From: Geodermatophilus normandii
GTDB lineage: Bacteria > Actinomycetota > Actinomycetes > Mycobacteriales > Geodermatophilaceae
Length of the DNA: 64,000 bases
Direction: 5' to 3'
Assembly: GCF_003182485.1 (NCBI RefSeq)
Contig: NZ_QGTX01000001.1
Coordinates: 4,116,001 to 4,180,000, forward strand
This document shows positions 26,715 to 36,381 of the stretch, piece after piece. The notes under the pieces were generated by a model. That model did not search any database. It saw only the letters and a list, made by a program, of their open reading frames with translations, and was not told the origin of the DNA. The position numbers and the translations under genes are program-made. How positions within the stretch are numbered: the stretch's first letter is position 1; every line of letters starts with the position of its first letter.

Positions 26715-27195
26715 TCACCCGAGCGCGCGGGCGAGCAACGGGTCGACCGCCGCCCGGAAGGCGGCCGGCTGCTCGACGAACGGGAAGTGGCCGCTGCCCG
26801 CGACGACCGCCGTCCCGCCGCGGGGGAACAGCCCGGCCACCGCGAGCACCGGCCTGACCCCGGCCGAGGCGTCCTGCGCTCCCGCCACCACCAGGGTCGG
26901 CGCGGTCACGGCGCGCAGCCGCTCGGGCAGGTCGGCGGGCGTCTCCCCGGAGATGTACGCGCGCGCCGCGGCCACGCGGTACCGCATCCCTCGCGCGTGC
27001 GCCTGCTCCGCACCGGTCGAGTCCCAGCGAGACCCACAGCCGGAACCGCTCCCCCATCCCGGCCAGGTCGCCGAGGTACGCGGGGTGCGCGGGGTGCGCG
27101 GCCGCGCCGCCGGCGAGCACCAGCAGCGTCGGCCCGTCGTCCCGGCCGAGGACGTCGGCGTGCAGGACCGCGCCGTCGGCCGCGGTGCAGGTCAC
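26715..27195 (-). pseudogene. Alpha/beta hydrolase remnant lacking the nucleophile region
   Basis: The N-terminal piece (VLHADVLGRDDGPTLLVLAG, then AAHPAHPAYLGDLA) runs from 27195; the C-terminal piece (RAVTAPTLVVAGAQDASAGV and VAGSGHFPFVEQPAAFR) lies in another frame to 26715. The segment that should carry Gly-x-Ser-x-Gly and the cap is absent. This is an internal deletion, so the gene cannot encode a working hydrolase. Confidence 0.75.
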
Positions 27196-27197
27196 CG

Positions 27198-27938
27198 TCA
27201 GCGCCCGTACCGGACGTGCAGCAGGCCGTCGTCGGTGTCGGTGAGCCGGCCGCCGGCCGCGGCCATCGCCTCCGCGGCGCGGGCCAGCCGCTCGTAGGCG
27301 GCCGCGGCGTCGGGCAGCGTGGCGGCCCGGTCGGCCGCGTGGCGGAAGGTGAGCCCCTCGACGGTCCGGACGAGGACGCCGCCCACGACCGCGTGCACCC
27401 GCAGGGCGCTGCCGTCGGCGACGAGGTCGCGACCGGGACCGATCCGGGCCGCTCCGACACCCCAGCGGCGGGCGCCGAGCTCACCGGCGGCCACCTGGCG
27501 ATCCAGTTCGGCGAGCACGTCGGCGGGCAGGTCCGGGCCGGCCACCTGCACGAGGTCGCCCCGGCCGCGGGTCACCACGGGGGTGCCGGGGGCCGCGTCG
27601 AGGGACAGGACGTCGTCCCCCGGCACGGGCGGCTCGTCGACCACCCGGACCCGCCAGCGCAGCGCGGGCGCCGTGCCGGGCTCCGGCAGGGGGACCGGAT
27701 CCGGGGCGGTGCGGGCGCGCTGCCGCCGGGACGGCCGGGTGGCGACCAGGTGACCGTCGCGCATCGGCTCGGCCAGCGTCCAGCCGGCGGCGTGCGCGGC
27801 CCGGAGGTCGGCGGCCAGTGCACGCACCCGGGCCGCGGCCTCGGCGAGCGTGGTGACGTCGTCGAGGTCCCAGCGGTGTTCGGTCTCGTACCGGGAGCCC
27901 GGCCAGGGCGACGGCGGGCGGGAGAGCCGTGCGGTCAT
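27198..27938 (-). CDS. Hypothetical protein
   Basis: 246 residues, mixed helix and strand, no signal peptide or membrane helix seen. Notable stretches are SRYETEHRWDLDDVTTLAEA, SLDAAPGTPVVTRGRGDLVQ and RLTDTDDGLLHVRYG at the end. No family recognised. ATG at 27938. It lies three bases upstream of the broken hydrolase, so they were likely an operon. Confidence 0.6.
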   Translation of the reverse strand: MTARLSRPPSPWPGSRYETEHRWDLDDVTTLAEAAARVRALAADLRAAHAAGWTLAEPMRDGHLVATRPSRRQRARTAPDPVPLPEPGTAPALRWRVRVVDEPPVPGDDVLSLDAAPGTPVVTRGRGDLVQVAGPDLPADVLAELDRQVAAGELGARRWGVGAARIGPGRDLVADGSALRVHAVVGGVLVRTVEGLTFRHAADRAATLPDAAAAYERLARAAEAMAAAGGRLTDTDDGLLHVRYGR

Positions 27939-28091
27939 GTCGGTCCTCGCGCGGGCGGGACGCCGCCGGGCGGGGATCCGGCAGGAGCTGCCGGGCCGGC
28001 GCCGGGCGGACGGTCCGTCCCGAGGGTCGAGGCCGGCGGGTGTCCCCGGGCGGGGGCCGGCGCCGACCTCCCGATCATGGCACGGGCCCGG

Positions 28092-28739
28092 TCAGCCCTC
28101 GAGGGCGTAGGTGGCCTCGACGACGGCGCGCACCGTGACGTCCTGCGGGTCGAGGTCCAGCGCCGGGCCGCCGCCGGCCGAGCCGCGGGCCATGACCGCC
28201 ATCGCCTCCGGGCCGCCGGTGACCGCCGAGGACAGACCGGGGGCGGCGAGCTCCCGCAGCGGCCCGAGCGGCCTGCCGACGGCGTCGGCGAGGTCGGTGG
28301 CGGCCTCCCGGGCGGCGTCGACGGCGGCCCGGCGGACGGCGCGGCGCGCGGCGGCCGGGTCGTCGAGCTCCCAGGAGACCCCGGCGATCCCGGCGCCGGC
28401 GGCAGCGACGGTCTCGGCGAGATCGGGGACGGCACCCGCGTCGGCCTCCACGGTGCCGCCGACGGTCGCCTCCCACCCGGCCCGCTGGTTCGTCCCGGCA
28501 CCCGGGTCCCACGACCACCGCTCGTGCACCGAGACCCGCGACAGCACGACGCGGCGGACGCCGTCGGCACCGTCGAGCGCCGCGCGCAGGTCCGCAGCCA
28601 CCTCCGAGGCCCGCGCCAGCGCGGCGACCCGGCTGTCCGGCGAGGACTCGCGGACGTGCACCGCGAGCGTCGCGCGGTCGGGGACGTGGTCGGCGGAGGC
28701 CTCCCCGCGCACGCGGACGACGGCAGGCGGCTGGACCAC
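28092..28739 (-). CDS. SIMPL-domain (DUF541) protein
   Basis: 215 residues, the SIMPL pattern: VRVRGEASADHVPDRATLAV at the start, VSWELDDPAAARRAVRRAAV in the middle and DPQDVTVRAVVEATYALEG at the end. Family members are linked to oxidative stress and to signalling in animals; bacterial roles are unclear. GTG at 28739 gives the normal N-terminus; no signal peptide is seen, though many members are exported. It closely follows the 169-residue gene upstream. Confidence 0.75.
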   Translation of the reverse strand: MVQPPAVVRVRGEASADHVPDRATLAVHVRESSPDSRVAALARASEVAADLRAALDGADGVRRVVLSRVSVHERWSWDPGAGTNQRAGWEATVGGTVEADAGAVPDLAETVAAAGAGIAGVSWELDDPAAARRAVRRAAVDAAREAATDLADAVGRPLGPLRELAAPGLSSAVTGGPEAMAVMARGSAGGGPALDLDPQDVTVRAVVEATYALEG

Positions 28740-28747
28740 CCGCGCCC

Positions 28748-29257
28748 TCAGCCCGCCGCGGGCGCGGACCGGGCGGTCAGCTCCGCGACAGCGCCCTCGA
28801 AGCAGCCGTGCAGCAGGTCCAGTCGCTCGACGAGCCGGTCCACCCAGGCCGCGGACGTGCTCACCGGCACCGGCTCGAGCATCAGCGACCAGAACAGCCG
28901 GTCGACGTCGGCACCACCCGCCCACCGCAGCTCCTCCACCGACAGCGGGACCCCGACCGCCACCGTGAACCGGCGGGCGGCCTCCCGCCGCATCCGGCCG
29001 GTCACCGCCGCGGGGACGACGAGACCGATCGCCCGGCCGAGCAGCGGCACGAGGCGCGGCCGGTCGGCGTCGGACAGGACGTCGTTGGCGTGCCGCAGCA
29101 CGGTGGCGAGCTCGGCGTCGACACAGGCCGGGGCGTCGCTGAACGCCTCACCGGCCAGCAGCGCCGTGTACTCGAGGAAGCACGCACCGCGCACGGGCGT
29201 GCGGTGCCGGCCCCGGCTCAGGACCGGCAGGAAGTCCGGGCTCCGCGTCATGCTCAC
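28748..29257 (-). CDS. Conserved actinobacterial hypothetical protein
   Basis: 169 residues, helical. MTRSPDFLPVLSRGRHRTPV then GACFLEYTALLAGEAFSDAP are patterns I have seen in actinomycete proteins without a named function. A GGAGGGGG lies just before GTG 29257; ATG at 29251 is an alternative. Probably co-transcribed with the SIMPL gene, whose start is nine bases downstream. Confidence 0.65.
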   Translation of the reverse strand: MSMTRSPDFLPVLSRGRHRTPVRGACFLEYTALLAGEAFSDAPACVDAELATVLRHANDVLSDADRPRLVPLLGRAIGLVVPAAVTGRMRREAARRFTVAVGVPLSVEELRWAGGADVDRLFWSLMLEPVPVSTSAAWVDRLVERLDLLHGCFEGAVAELTARSAPAAG

Positions 29258-29558
29258 CGCCCCCTCCGGGCCGCCGTCGGCCCTCGGCCCGACGAGCGTA
29301 GGACCGCCCTGCGCTCAGCGCAGGCCTGCGGCCACGGCGGGACCGCGCGGGACGACAGGCCGCCGCCGATCGTGCGCTCCCCCACCGCGCCGTGAGGGCC
29401 CGGGCGGCCGCCGGACGCGCCCGGCGGTCGCGGTGCCGAACGGCACCTCGTGACCCCGTCGCGCCTGCGAGCAGGGCAGTTGTCCCCTGTCCGCGGCGCG
29501 GGATGCGGAGCAGCGTCCGGGTCCCCGTACCACCCGGTCATCCACCCTTGGAGGAGCC

Positions 29559-30137
29559 ATGCGCCTGGCACGAGCGACGACGGTCGGCGGTCTGGCCGCT
29601 GGGATCAGCGTGCTCACCCTCGGCACCGCGGTCGCGGCGCCACCCGAGCCGATCGTGATCGAGGAGCCCGTGCAGATCGAGGAGGACTTCTGCGGGGTCG
29701 CGGGGCTCACCGTCCAGACGACGGCCACCGCCGAGGGCCGGTTCCGCGTCGTGCAGCGCGGCCCCGACCGGCTGTCGTACTACATGGAGAACGTCCGGGG
29801 GACGGTGTCGTTCGCCCGGGTCGACGAGAGCGGTGAGGTCGGCCCGGTGGTGGCGACGGTCGTCGACCGCGTCCTCAGCAAGGACCTGCGCGTGACCGAC
29901 AACGGCGACGGCACCCTCACCGCGCAGGTGCTCGCCACCGGCAACTCCGTCCTCTACGACGCCGCCGGCCGGGTCCTGGCGCGCGACCCGGGCCAGGTCC
30001 GCTTCTCGGTGGTCATCGACACCGGAGGCACGGCCGACCCCGGCGACGACGAGGTGGTCGAGTTCCTCGGGATCGACAAGGAGTCGACCGGCCGGAGCGA
30101 CTCGTTCTGCGACGAGCTGGTCCCGCTCCCCACCTGA
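29559..30137 (+). CDS. Secreted hypothetical protein (family A)
   Basis: 192 residues. A Sec signal peptide is clear (MRLARATTVGGLAAGISVLT, cleavage near AVA-APP). The mature part has two Cys (FCGVAG and SFCDEL) and the stretch SKDLRVTDNGDGTLTAQVL. The secreted protein at 43617-44222 carries almost the same block (KDLRIVDNGDGTITVSF), the same N-terminal Cys spacing and FC near the end, so the two are paralogues. GGAGGAG precedes the ATG. Function unknown. Confidence 0.8.
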   Translation: MRLARATTVGGLAAGISVLTLGTAVAAPPEPIVIEEPVQIEEDFCGVAGLTVQTTATAEGRFRVVQRGPDRLSYYMENVRGTVSFARVDESGEVGPVVATVVDRVLSKDLRVTDNGDGTLTAQVLATGNSVLYDAAGRVLARDPGQVRFSVVIDTGGTADPGDDEVVEFLGIDKESTGRSDSFCDELVPLPT

Positions 30138-30162
30138 TCGTCGACAGCGCCGTGCCCGGCGG

Positions 30163-30999
30163 TCAGGGGACGACGTCGGGCACGAAGCGCTGGCTGTCCT
30201 TGGGCGGGCGCTCGTAGTCCTCGTCGACCGGCGGGCGCGGCGGCAGGTCGGGTGGCTCGGGCGTCAGGTCCTCGTAGGGGACCTGGTCGAGCAGGTGCGT
30301 CATGACGTTGATCCGCGCCCGCTTCTTCACGTCGGCCTCGACCACCCACCACGGCGCCTCGGGGATGTCGGTCGCGGCGAACATCGCGTCCTTGGCCTTC
30401 GAGAAGTCGACCCAGCGGTTGCGGGCCTCGAGGTCCATCGGGCTGAGCTTCCAGCGCTTGGTCGGGTCGTGCAGCCGCGCCTGGAACCGCTTCTCCTGCT
30501 CGGTGTCGCTGACCGAGAACCAGTACTTGAGCACGGTGATCCCGCTGCGGACGAGCATCCGCTCGAACTCCGGGCAGGACCGGAGGAACTCCTCGTACTC
30601 CTCGTCGGTGCAGAAGCCCATGACCCGCTCGACGCCGGCGCGGTTGTACCAGGACCGGTCGAACAGGACCATCTCGCCGCGGGTGGGCAGGTGGGTCACG
30701 TAGCGCTGGAAGTACCACTGCCCCCGCTCCCGCTCGGTCGGCGCCGGCAGGGCCACCACCCGGGCGGCGCGGGGGTTGAGCGTCTCGGTGATGCGCTGGA
30801 TCGCGCCGCCCTTGCCGGCGGCGTCGCGCCCCTCGAACACGACGACGACGCGCAGGCCCCGGGCACGGATGAACTCCTGCTGCTTGACCAGCTCCACCTG
30901 CAGCCGGGCGACCTCCTTCTCGTACCAGGCGCTGTCGACCTTGCCGGTGGACGAGGGCGCCTCCTCGACCGAGGTGCCGGACCGCTTCTTCGAGGCCAT
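30163..30999 (-). CDS. ppk2: Polyphosphate kinase 2
   Basis: 278 residues. Walker A VVVFEGRDAAGKGGAIQRIT, then LPAPTERERGQWYFQRYVTH, LFDRSWYNRAGVERVMGFC (Walker B and lid), and DPTKRWKLSPMDLEARNRW are all PPK2 signatures. It transfers phosphate between polyphosphate and nucleotides. The N-terminal 25 residues are Lys/Ser-rich. The C-terminal tail (LTPEPPDLPPRPPVDEDYER) is Pro-rich. ATG at 30999. Confidence 0.92.
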   Translation of the reverse strand: MASKKRSGTSVEEAPSSTGKVDSAWYEKEVARLQVELVKQQEFIRARGLRVVVVFEGRDAAGKGGAIQRITETLNPRAARVVALPAPTERERGQWYFQRYVTHLPTRGEMVLFDRSWYNRAGVERVMGFCTDEEYEEFLRSCPEFERMLVRSGITVLKYWFSVSDTEQEKRFQARLHDPTKRWKLSPMDLEARNRWVDFSKAKDAMFAATDIPEAPWWVVEADVKKRARINVMTHLLDQVPYEDLTPEPPDLPPRPPVDEDYERPPKDSQRFVPDVVP

Positions 31000-31166
31000 G
31001 ACGCAGCATCGACCCGGCGCCCCGCACCCGGCAACCGCGGCGGGACAGGAGGGCGGGTGCCGGCCGCCCGCGACGGGGACGTCCGGATCCGCGGCCGGGT
31101 CTGGCGGGAGCCGCGGAGCGCCGGGCCGCGTGGAGGGGACGCCGTCGGCGGGCTCGACCCGCGGGC

Positions 31167-32624
31167 TCAGGTGCCGCAGTAGGTGACGAACGGCCCCTCC
31201 GGCCCCGGCGCGGCGTAGCGCTCGAGGCCGGGCCGCTCGTCGAACGGGCGGCGGACCACCTCGACCAGCCGCTCGAACGGCGCGAGGTCACCGGCCGTGG
31301 CCGCGGTCAGCGCCTCCTCGACCAGGGCGTTGCGCGGCACGTACACCGGGTTGACCCGGTCCATCGCGTCGGCGTCGGGGGCCAGCGCCCGCCACCGCCC
31401 GAGCCAGGCGTCGGCGGCGGCGAGGTCGAGGACCAGCTCGCGGGCCGGCTCCGCGTCGCCGCGGGCGGCCGCGCCCAGCCGCCGCACGAACGAGGTCAGG
31501 TCCACCCGGTTGGCCTGCAGCAGGGCCAGCAGGTCGTCGACCAGGCCCCGCGCGACGTCGTCGTCCAGGCCCTCGGGCAGCCCGAGCTTGGCCCGCCAGC
31601 CGGCCAGCAGGGCGGCGTCGAAGAGGGGACGGAACCGGCCGAGCGCCTCCACCGCCAGGGCCACCGCCGCCTCCTGCTCGCCGGCGAACAGCGGCAGCAT
31701 CGCCTCGGCCAGCCGGGCGAGGTTCCACTCCGCGGCCAGCGGCTGGTTGCCGAAGCGGTAGCGCCCGCCCTCGTCGACCGAGCTGTACCAGGTGTCGGGG
31801 TCGTAGGCCTCCATGAACGCGCACGGCCCGTAGTCGATGGTCTCGCCGGACAGCGTCATGTTGTCGGTGTTCATCACGCCGTGGACGAAGCCGACGAGCA
31901 TCCACCGCGCCACCAGGTCCGCCTGCGCGGCGACGACCGCCTCGTACAGCGCGAGGTACGGCTGCTCGGCGTCGGCGGCGGTCGGGTGGTGCCGGGCGAC
32001 GGCCTCGTCGGCCAGCCGGCGCAGCAGGTCGTCGTCGCCGGTGGCGCGGGCGAACTGGGCGCTGCCCACCCGCAGGTGGCTGCTCGCCACCCGGGCGAGC
32101 ACCGCCCCGGGCAGCAGGGTCTCGCGGCGGACCGGCCGGCCGGTGGCGACGACGGCGAGCGAGCGGGTGGTGGGGATGCCGAGCGCGGCCATGGCCTCGC
32201 TGACGACGTACTCGCGCAGCATCGGGCCGACGGCGGCCAGCCCGTCACCGCCGCGGGAGAACGGCGTGCGGCCCGAGCCCTTGAGGTGCAGGTCGCGGAG
32301 CCGGCCGTCGACGCCGGTGAGCTCGCCGAGCAGCAGCGCCCGCCCGTCGCCCAGGCGCGGGTTGTAGTAGCCGAACTGGTGGCCGGCGTAGGCCTGCGCC
32401 ACCGGCCGCGCGCCCTCGGGGACGGCGGTGCCGGTGAGCAGCGCGACGCCCTCGGAGCTGCGCAGCGCATCGGCGTCGAGGCCCAGTTCGGCGGCGAGGG
32501 GCTCGTTGAGCGCGAGCAGCCGCGGGTCCGGCGTCTCCGCGGCCTGCCACGGCAGCGCCATCTCCGGCAGCGCGGAGGCGAAGCGGTCGCCGAGGGCGAC
32601 GGTCAGGGCGGGAGCGACGCTCAT
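31167..32624 (-). CDS. selO: Protein adenylyltransferase SelO (YdiU/UPF0061)
   Basis: 485 residues, normal for SelO, a pseudokinase-fold enzyme that puts AMP on Ser/Thr/Tyr of target proteins. Visible: [43 protein letters not shown] (nucleotide site), [20 protein letters not shown] (catalytic Asp and metal Asn/Asp), GPCAFMEAY. Ends in TYCGT, so a Cys near the C-terminus stands where many members have CxxS or selenocysteine. ATG at 32624. Confidence 0.92.
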   Translation of the reverse strand: MSVAPALTVALGDRFASALPEMALPWQAAETPDPRLLALNEPLAAELGLDADALRSSEGVALLTGTAVPEGARPVAQAYAGHQFGYYNPRLGDGRALLLGELTGVDGRLRDLHLKGSGRTPFSRGGDGLAAVGPMLREYVVSEAMAALGIPTTRSLAVVATGRPVRRETLLPGAVLARVASSHLRVGSAQFARATGDDDLLRRLADEAVARHHPTAADAEQPYLALYEAVVAAQADLVARWMLVGFVHGVMNTDNMTLSGETIDYGPCAFMEAYDPDTWYSSVDEGGRYRFGNQPLAAEWNLARLAEAMLPLFAGEQEAAVALAVEALGRFRPLFDAALLAGWRAKLGLPEGLDDDVARGLVDDLLALLQANRVDLTSFVRRLGAAARGDAEPARELVLDLAAADAWLGRWRALAPDADAMDRVNPVYVPRNALVEEALTAATAGDLAPFERLVEVVRRPFDERPGLERYAAPGPEGPFVTYCGT

Positions 32625-32681
32625 CCTCCCGAATGTACGGACGCCACGGGCCGCGGGCCCGTCGTCTGCGACGCTGCGGAC

Positions 32682-33200
32682 GTGACGGTCGAGCTGAGCC
32701 CGGACGACCTCCGCGCGGTCGCCCGCTACGCGGCGGAGAGCGCGCGCGAGGTCCTCCCGCTCGCCGAGTCGGCCTCTCCGGGGGACCGGCGGCCACGCGC
32801 GGCGATCGAGGCGGCGGAGGCCTTCGCCGGCGGTGCCGACCGGACGGTCCTGCAGCGGACGGCCGGGCTGGCCGCGCACCGGGCGGCCGCGGAGGCTCCG
32901 ACGGCGGCGGCGCGGGAGGCCGCCCGTGCCGCCGGGCACGCCGCGGCCGCGGCCTACCTGCACCCGCTGGCGAGGGCGACGCAGGTGCGGCACGTGCTCG
33001 GGGCCGCGGCACACGCGGCGCGCGCGGCGGAGGTGGCCGCCGGAGGGGACGAGGCCGTCGGGGACGAGTGGGTCGAGCGGGCACGGCAGCGGGCGACGCC
33101 GGCCCTGGTGGCGGTGCTCCGGCGCTATCCGGCCGCCCCGTCCGGCGGGAACCGCGCGAGCCGGCTGCTGGCCGCGCTCGACACCGCGCTGCGGGCGTGA
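32682..33200 (+). CDS. Imm-5-like putative immunity protein
   Basis: 172 residues, Ala-rich and helical. [20 protein letters not shown], then [20 protein letters not shown] and [20 protein letters not shown] are the pattern of actinobacterial putative immunity proteins (Imm-5-like). No toxin gene is adjacent, so the immunity label is only by family name. GTG at 32682, divergent from selO. Confidence 0.65.
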   Translation: MTVELSPDDLRAVARYAAESAREVLPLAESASPGDRRPRAAIEAAEAFAGGADRTVLQRTAGLAAHRAAAEAPTAAAREAARAAGHAAAAAYLHPLARATQVRHVLGAAAHAARAAEVAAGGDEAVGDEWVERARQRATPALVAVLRRYPAAPSGGNRASRLLAALDTALRA

Positions 33201-33206
33201 GCCGCC

Positions 33207-33572
33207 TCAGCGGCGGAGGCGGTCCTGCGCGTGCCGCAGCACGGCCCGCAGCAGCCGGCCGGCCGACGGCGGCGGCGCCGTCAGCCGCGACTCGACGGCG
33301 GCCAGCCGCGCCTCCAGGTCGGTGACCGTCGCCGGGCCCGCGGCCGGCGGCGGGGTCGCGGCGAGCTGGGCGAGGCCGTCGGTCAGCCCGGACACCAGGC
33401 CGGACACCTCGTCCGGGCGCAGCTTGACGGTCCCGACGCACAGGTCGTCACGCCAGATGCTCAGGTTGAGCAGGCCCTGCGCCGGGTGCGCGGAGACGCG
33501 GACCGCGCGGGTCCGGTCGCGCGCGTCCCACACCCATCGAGCCCGCGCCGGCAGTGCGGTGACCGTCATCAC
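33207..33572 (-). CDS. Hypothetical protein
   Basis: 121 residues. The first 60 residues form a small beta domain (RTRAVRVSAHPAQGLLNLSI, WRDDLCVGTVKLRPDEVSGL), then a Pro/Ala linker and a coiled-coil-like end (TVTDLEARLAAVESRL). I do not recognise a family. Start ATG at 33572 or the next Met. Confidence 0.6.
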   Translation of the reverse strand: MMTVTALPARARWVWDARDRTRAVRVSAHPAQGLLNLSIWRDDLCVGTVKLRPDEVSGLVSGLTDGLAQLAATPPPAAGPATVTDLEARLAAVESRLTAPPPSAGRLLRAVLRHAQDRLRR

Positions 33573-33621
33573 CCCATGATCGGCCCCGGTCGCCCGGAGG
33601 GCCAGGAGGAGCGGTCGCGCG

Positions 33622-34410
33622 TCAGACCTCGGCGGCGACGCCGGGATCGAGCCAGCGGACGCGCCGGCGGACCTCCTCCGGTGCGGCCGCCAGGTCGCGC
33701 TCGGCGCCTTCCCGGCCCTGGCGGAAGTGGCTCCAGCCCTCGTGGTGCACCGGCACGACGACCCGCGGCGCGGTCAACCGGACCACGGCCGCGGCCTGCC
33801 GGCCGGTCATCGAGTACCGCACCGGCCCGCTCACCGGGAAGCGGACGCCGCCGAGGTGCAGCACGGCGACGTCGACCCGCAGCCGTTCGGCGACCTGCCG
33901 CAGCCCGCTGAACGCCACGGTGTCTCCGGAGATCCACAGGACGCCGTCGGTCCGGCCCGGCTCGCGCACCGCGAACCCGACGACGTCGCCGACGACCGGG
34001 CGGCTCAGCGGCGGGCCGTGCCGCGCCGGGGTGGCGACCACCTCCAGCGGCGGGCGGCCCGGCCCGTCGAGCACCGTCGTCTCCCAGGGGCGCAGCCCGC
34101 GCGCGCCGCCGCCGAGCCGGCGCGCGCCGGAGGCGGTCGTCACGACCACCGGCACCTGCGCCAGCAGCGCCCGGCCGGCGTCGTCGAGGTTGTCGGCGTG
34201 GTGGTCGTGGGTGAGCAGCACCGCGTCGACGGGCAGGACCTCGCCCGGGGACAGGGCCGGACCGCCCGTCTTCGTCGACCCGGTGCCCCAGCCGAAGGAG
34301 TAGTGCCGTCCCGGCGGGTCGAAGGTCGGGTCGGTGAGCAGCCGGTGGCCGCCGACCTCCACCAGCAGGGTCGGGCCGCCGACGTGCGTCAGGCGCACGT
34401 CACTGCGCAC
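33622..34410 (-). CDS. MBL-fold metal-dependent hydrolase (UlaG-like)
   Basis: 262 residues. RLTHVGGPTLLVEVGGHRLL with LTDPTFD, VLLTHDHHADNL (metal His-x-His-x-Asp-His), ISGDTVAFSGL and VVVPVHHEGW place it among UlaG/YtnP-like MBL-fold hydrolases. GTG at 34410 overlaps the upstream hydrolase stop by 11 bases, so they form a two-gene operon. Substrate not evident. Confidence 0.83.
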   Translation of the reverse strand: MRSDVRLTHVGGPTLLVEVGGHRLLTDPTFDPPGRHYSFGWGTGSTKTGGPALSPGEVLPVDAVLLTHDHHADNLDDAGRALLAQVPVVVTTASGARRLGGGARGLRPWETTVLDGPGRPPLEVVATPARHGPPLSRPVVGDVVGFAVREPGRTDGVLWISGDTVAFSGLRQVAERLRVDVAVLHLGGVRFPVSGPVRYSMTGRQAAAVVRLTAPRVVVPVHHEGWSHFRQGREGAERDLAAAPEEVRRRVRWLDPGVAAEV

Positions 34411-35239
34411 CGGCGACCGGGGACCGGGCGCCGGTGGCGTGGGCCAGCGCCCAGTCGAGGACCTCGTCGGCGATCCGCTCCCAGCCCGGCGCGGCGGGCA
34501 GCAGGTGCGGGTAGCCGGGGTACTCGCGGATCTCGGTCACCGTGTCGCCGCGGTAGTGCTTCGCGTTCGACCGCTGGATCGCCGGCGGCATGATGTGGTC
34601 CTCGCCGCCGGACACGAACAGCAGCGGCGGGCGGGCGTCGTTCGCGTAGTCGACGTGCGCGTCCTGCGGGCCGGGCATCAGGTTGGCCAGCACGGAGTTC
34701 CACAGGATCCGGCCCGACGCCGGCACGTGGTAGCGCCGGTACAGCGCCCGCGACTCCTCCTCGCCGAAGGTGTTCGTGAAGGCGTAGTGCCACTGCTCCT
34801 CGGTCAGCCCCACGGCGCGGTGCCGGTTGGCCGGGTTCCTCAGCACCGCCCACGTCGAGCGCAGCTGCGACAGGGGGACGACCTTCACCCCCTCGGTCGG
34901 CGCCGAGTTGAGCACCACCCCGACGGCGCCGAGCCCGCGGTCGAGCAGCAGCTGGGTGATCGTGCCGCCGGCGGAGTGCCCGACGAGCACCGGCGGGGAC
35001 CCGAGCCCACCGACGACCTCGGCCAGGGAGTCGACGATCTGCGGCAGCGTCACCTCGGCGATCGGCGTCGGGTCGGCGTTCAGCGCCTCGACCTCGACCT
35101 CGAAGCCCGGGTAGGTCGGGGTGAGCACGCGGAAGCCGCGCGCCTCGTAGTGCGTCCTCCAGTGCTCCCAGCTGCGCGGGGTCACCCAGAAGCCGTGGAT
35201 CAGGACGATGGTGTCCGGCGCGGACGGCTGCGTGCTCAC
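34400..35239 (-). CDS. Alpha/beta hydrolase
   Basis: 279 residues: TIVLIHGFWVTPRSWEHW (oxyanion loop), the nucleophile elbow VLVGHSAGGTIT, late Asp in FVSGGEDHIMPP and His in YPGYPHLLPAAPGW complete the triad. GAGGAG precedes GTG 35239. It faces an AraC regulator across about 190 bp and is followed by the MBL hydrolase; the three may act together. Confidence 0.85.
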   Translation of the reverse strand: MSTQPSAPDTIVLIHGFWVTPRSWEHWRTHYEARGFRVLTPTYPGFEVEVEALNADPTPIAEVTLPQIVDSLAEVVGGLGSPPVLVGHSAGGTITQLLLDRGLGAVGVVLNSAPTEGVKVVPLSQLRSTWAVLRNPANRHRAVGLTEEQWHYAFTNTFGEEESRALYRRYHVPASGRILWNSVLANLMPGPQDAHVDYANDARPPLLFVSGGEDHIMPPAIQRSNAKHYRGDTVTEIREYPGYPHLLPAAPGWERIADEVLDWALAHATGARSPVAGAQ

Positions 35240-35427
35240 GGTCGCTCCTCGGGGGTGGTGGCCGGTCAGCCGGAGCCTGGCAGCGCGCCGGGCCGGGGAC
35301 CGGGCCGTCCGTGCACGACTCCGGTCCCTGGCTGCACCCGCGGGCGGGTTCCGGTCACGGCACCGCTCTGCCAGGCTCGACGGCGTCCACGGGGGACGTC
35401 AGCTGCCCGAGGCCCAGGGACGGCGCG

Positions 35428-36381
35428 ATGCTGCTCTTCGACACCACCCCGCTCCCCCGCGCCGACCGCGCGGAGGCCTTCCGCGCCGCGATGCAGGAGG
35501 CGTCGGCGGCCTGCCGCGTCGAGCACGGCGAGGAACCCGCGGCGATGCAGGCGCGCATGCAGCTGTTCCCCTACGGGACGGCCGCCCTGCTGGCCACCGA
35601 CGCCACCCGCTTCCGGATGGTGCGCACCGCGCGGCACGTCGCCCGCGACGACGCGGCCGTGGTGTGCCTGGCCTTCCAGCACCGCGGCCGCGGCGAGTTC
35701 GCCCAGCTCGGCCACGAGCAGCACGTGCGCGACGGCGACCTGATGCTCGTGGACACGACCGCGCCCTACGGGTTCGGCTGTGCCACCGGCGGCGGGTCCC
35801 GAGCGCTGCTGGTGCCCCTCGACCAGCTCGGCCTGCCGGTCGACGTCGTCCGCCGGGCGACGCCGCGGCTGCGGGCCAGCCCGCTGCACGACCTGGTCCG
35901 CGCCCACCTGCAGCGGATCGCCGACGACGCCCCCGAGCTGTCGGCCGACCCGGGCGCCGCCGCGCTGGGCGCCGCGACCGTCGAGCTGGTGCGGGCGCTG
36001 GTGGTGTCGGCGGCCGGGGACGGGCGGCACGGGCCCGGGGTGCGCGAGGACACGCTCGTGACCCGGGTGCGGGCGCACGTGGCGCGGCACCTGACCGATC
36101 CCGGCCTCACCCCCGCGGCGGTCGCCCGGGCCCACGGCGTCTCGGTGCGCCAGCTCTACAAGGCCCTCGCCGCCGCGGGGGTCAGCCTCGAGCAGGAGGT
36201 CATCACCCAGCGGCTGGAGGCGGCGCGCTCGCGGCTGTCCTCTCCCGCCGGCCGCCGGCGGTCGGTCGCCGCGGTCGCGCGTGCCTGCGGGTTCACCGAC
36301 CCCAGCCACTTCGCCCGCCGGTTCCGCGGCGCGTACGGCGTCAGCCCCCGGGAGTGGCAGCGGGCGGCCGGCGGTCACTGA
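35428..36381 (+). CDS. AraC-family transcriptional regulator (AraC-binding-like domain)
   Basis: 317 residues. The N-terminal half resembles the AraC-binding-like domain (VVCLAFQHRGRGEFAQLGHE, DGDLMLVDTTAPYGF); the C-terminal two helix-turn-helices are LTPAAVARAHGVSVRQLYKA and SVAAVARACGFTDPSHFARR followed by FRGAYGVSPREWQR. ATG at 35428 has AGGGA upstream. It is divergent from the hydrolase operon at 35.2 kb, which it may control. The 3' end overlaps the convergent DUF2235 gene by 41 bases. Confidence 0.87.
   Translation: MLLFDTTPLPRADRAEAFRAAMQEASAACRVEHGEEPAAMQARMQLFPYGTAALLATDATRFRMVRTARHVARDDAAVVCLAFQHRGRGEFAQLGHEQHVRDGDLMLVDTTAPYGFGCATGGGSRALLVPLDQLGLPVDVVRRATPRLRASPLHDLVRAHLQRIADDAPELSADPGAAALGAATVELVRALVVSAAGDGRHGPGVREDTLVTRVRAHVARHLTDPGLTPAAVARAHGVSVRQLYKALAAAGVSLEQEVITQRLEAARSRLSSPAGRRRSVAAVARACGFTDPSHFARRFRGAYGVSPREWQRAAGGH

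Noticed and set aside
32682-33200. Toxin-immunity locus
   Set aside because: The Imm-5-like protein has no polymorphic toxin or secretion gene next to it; neighbours are selO and a small unknown.
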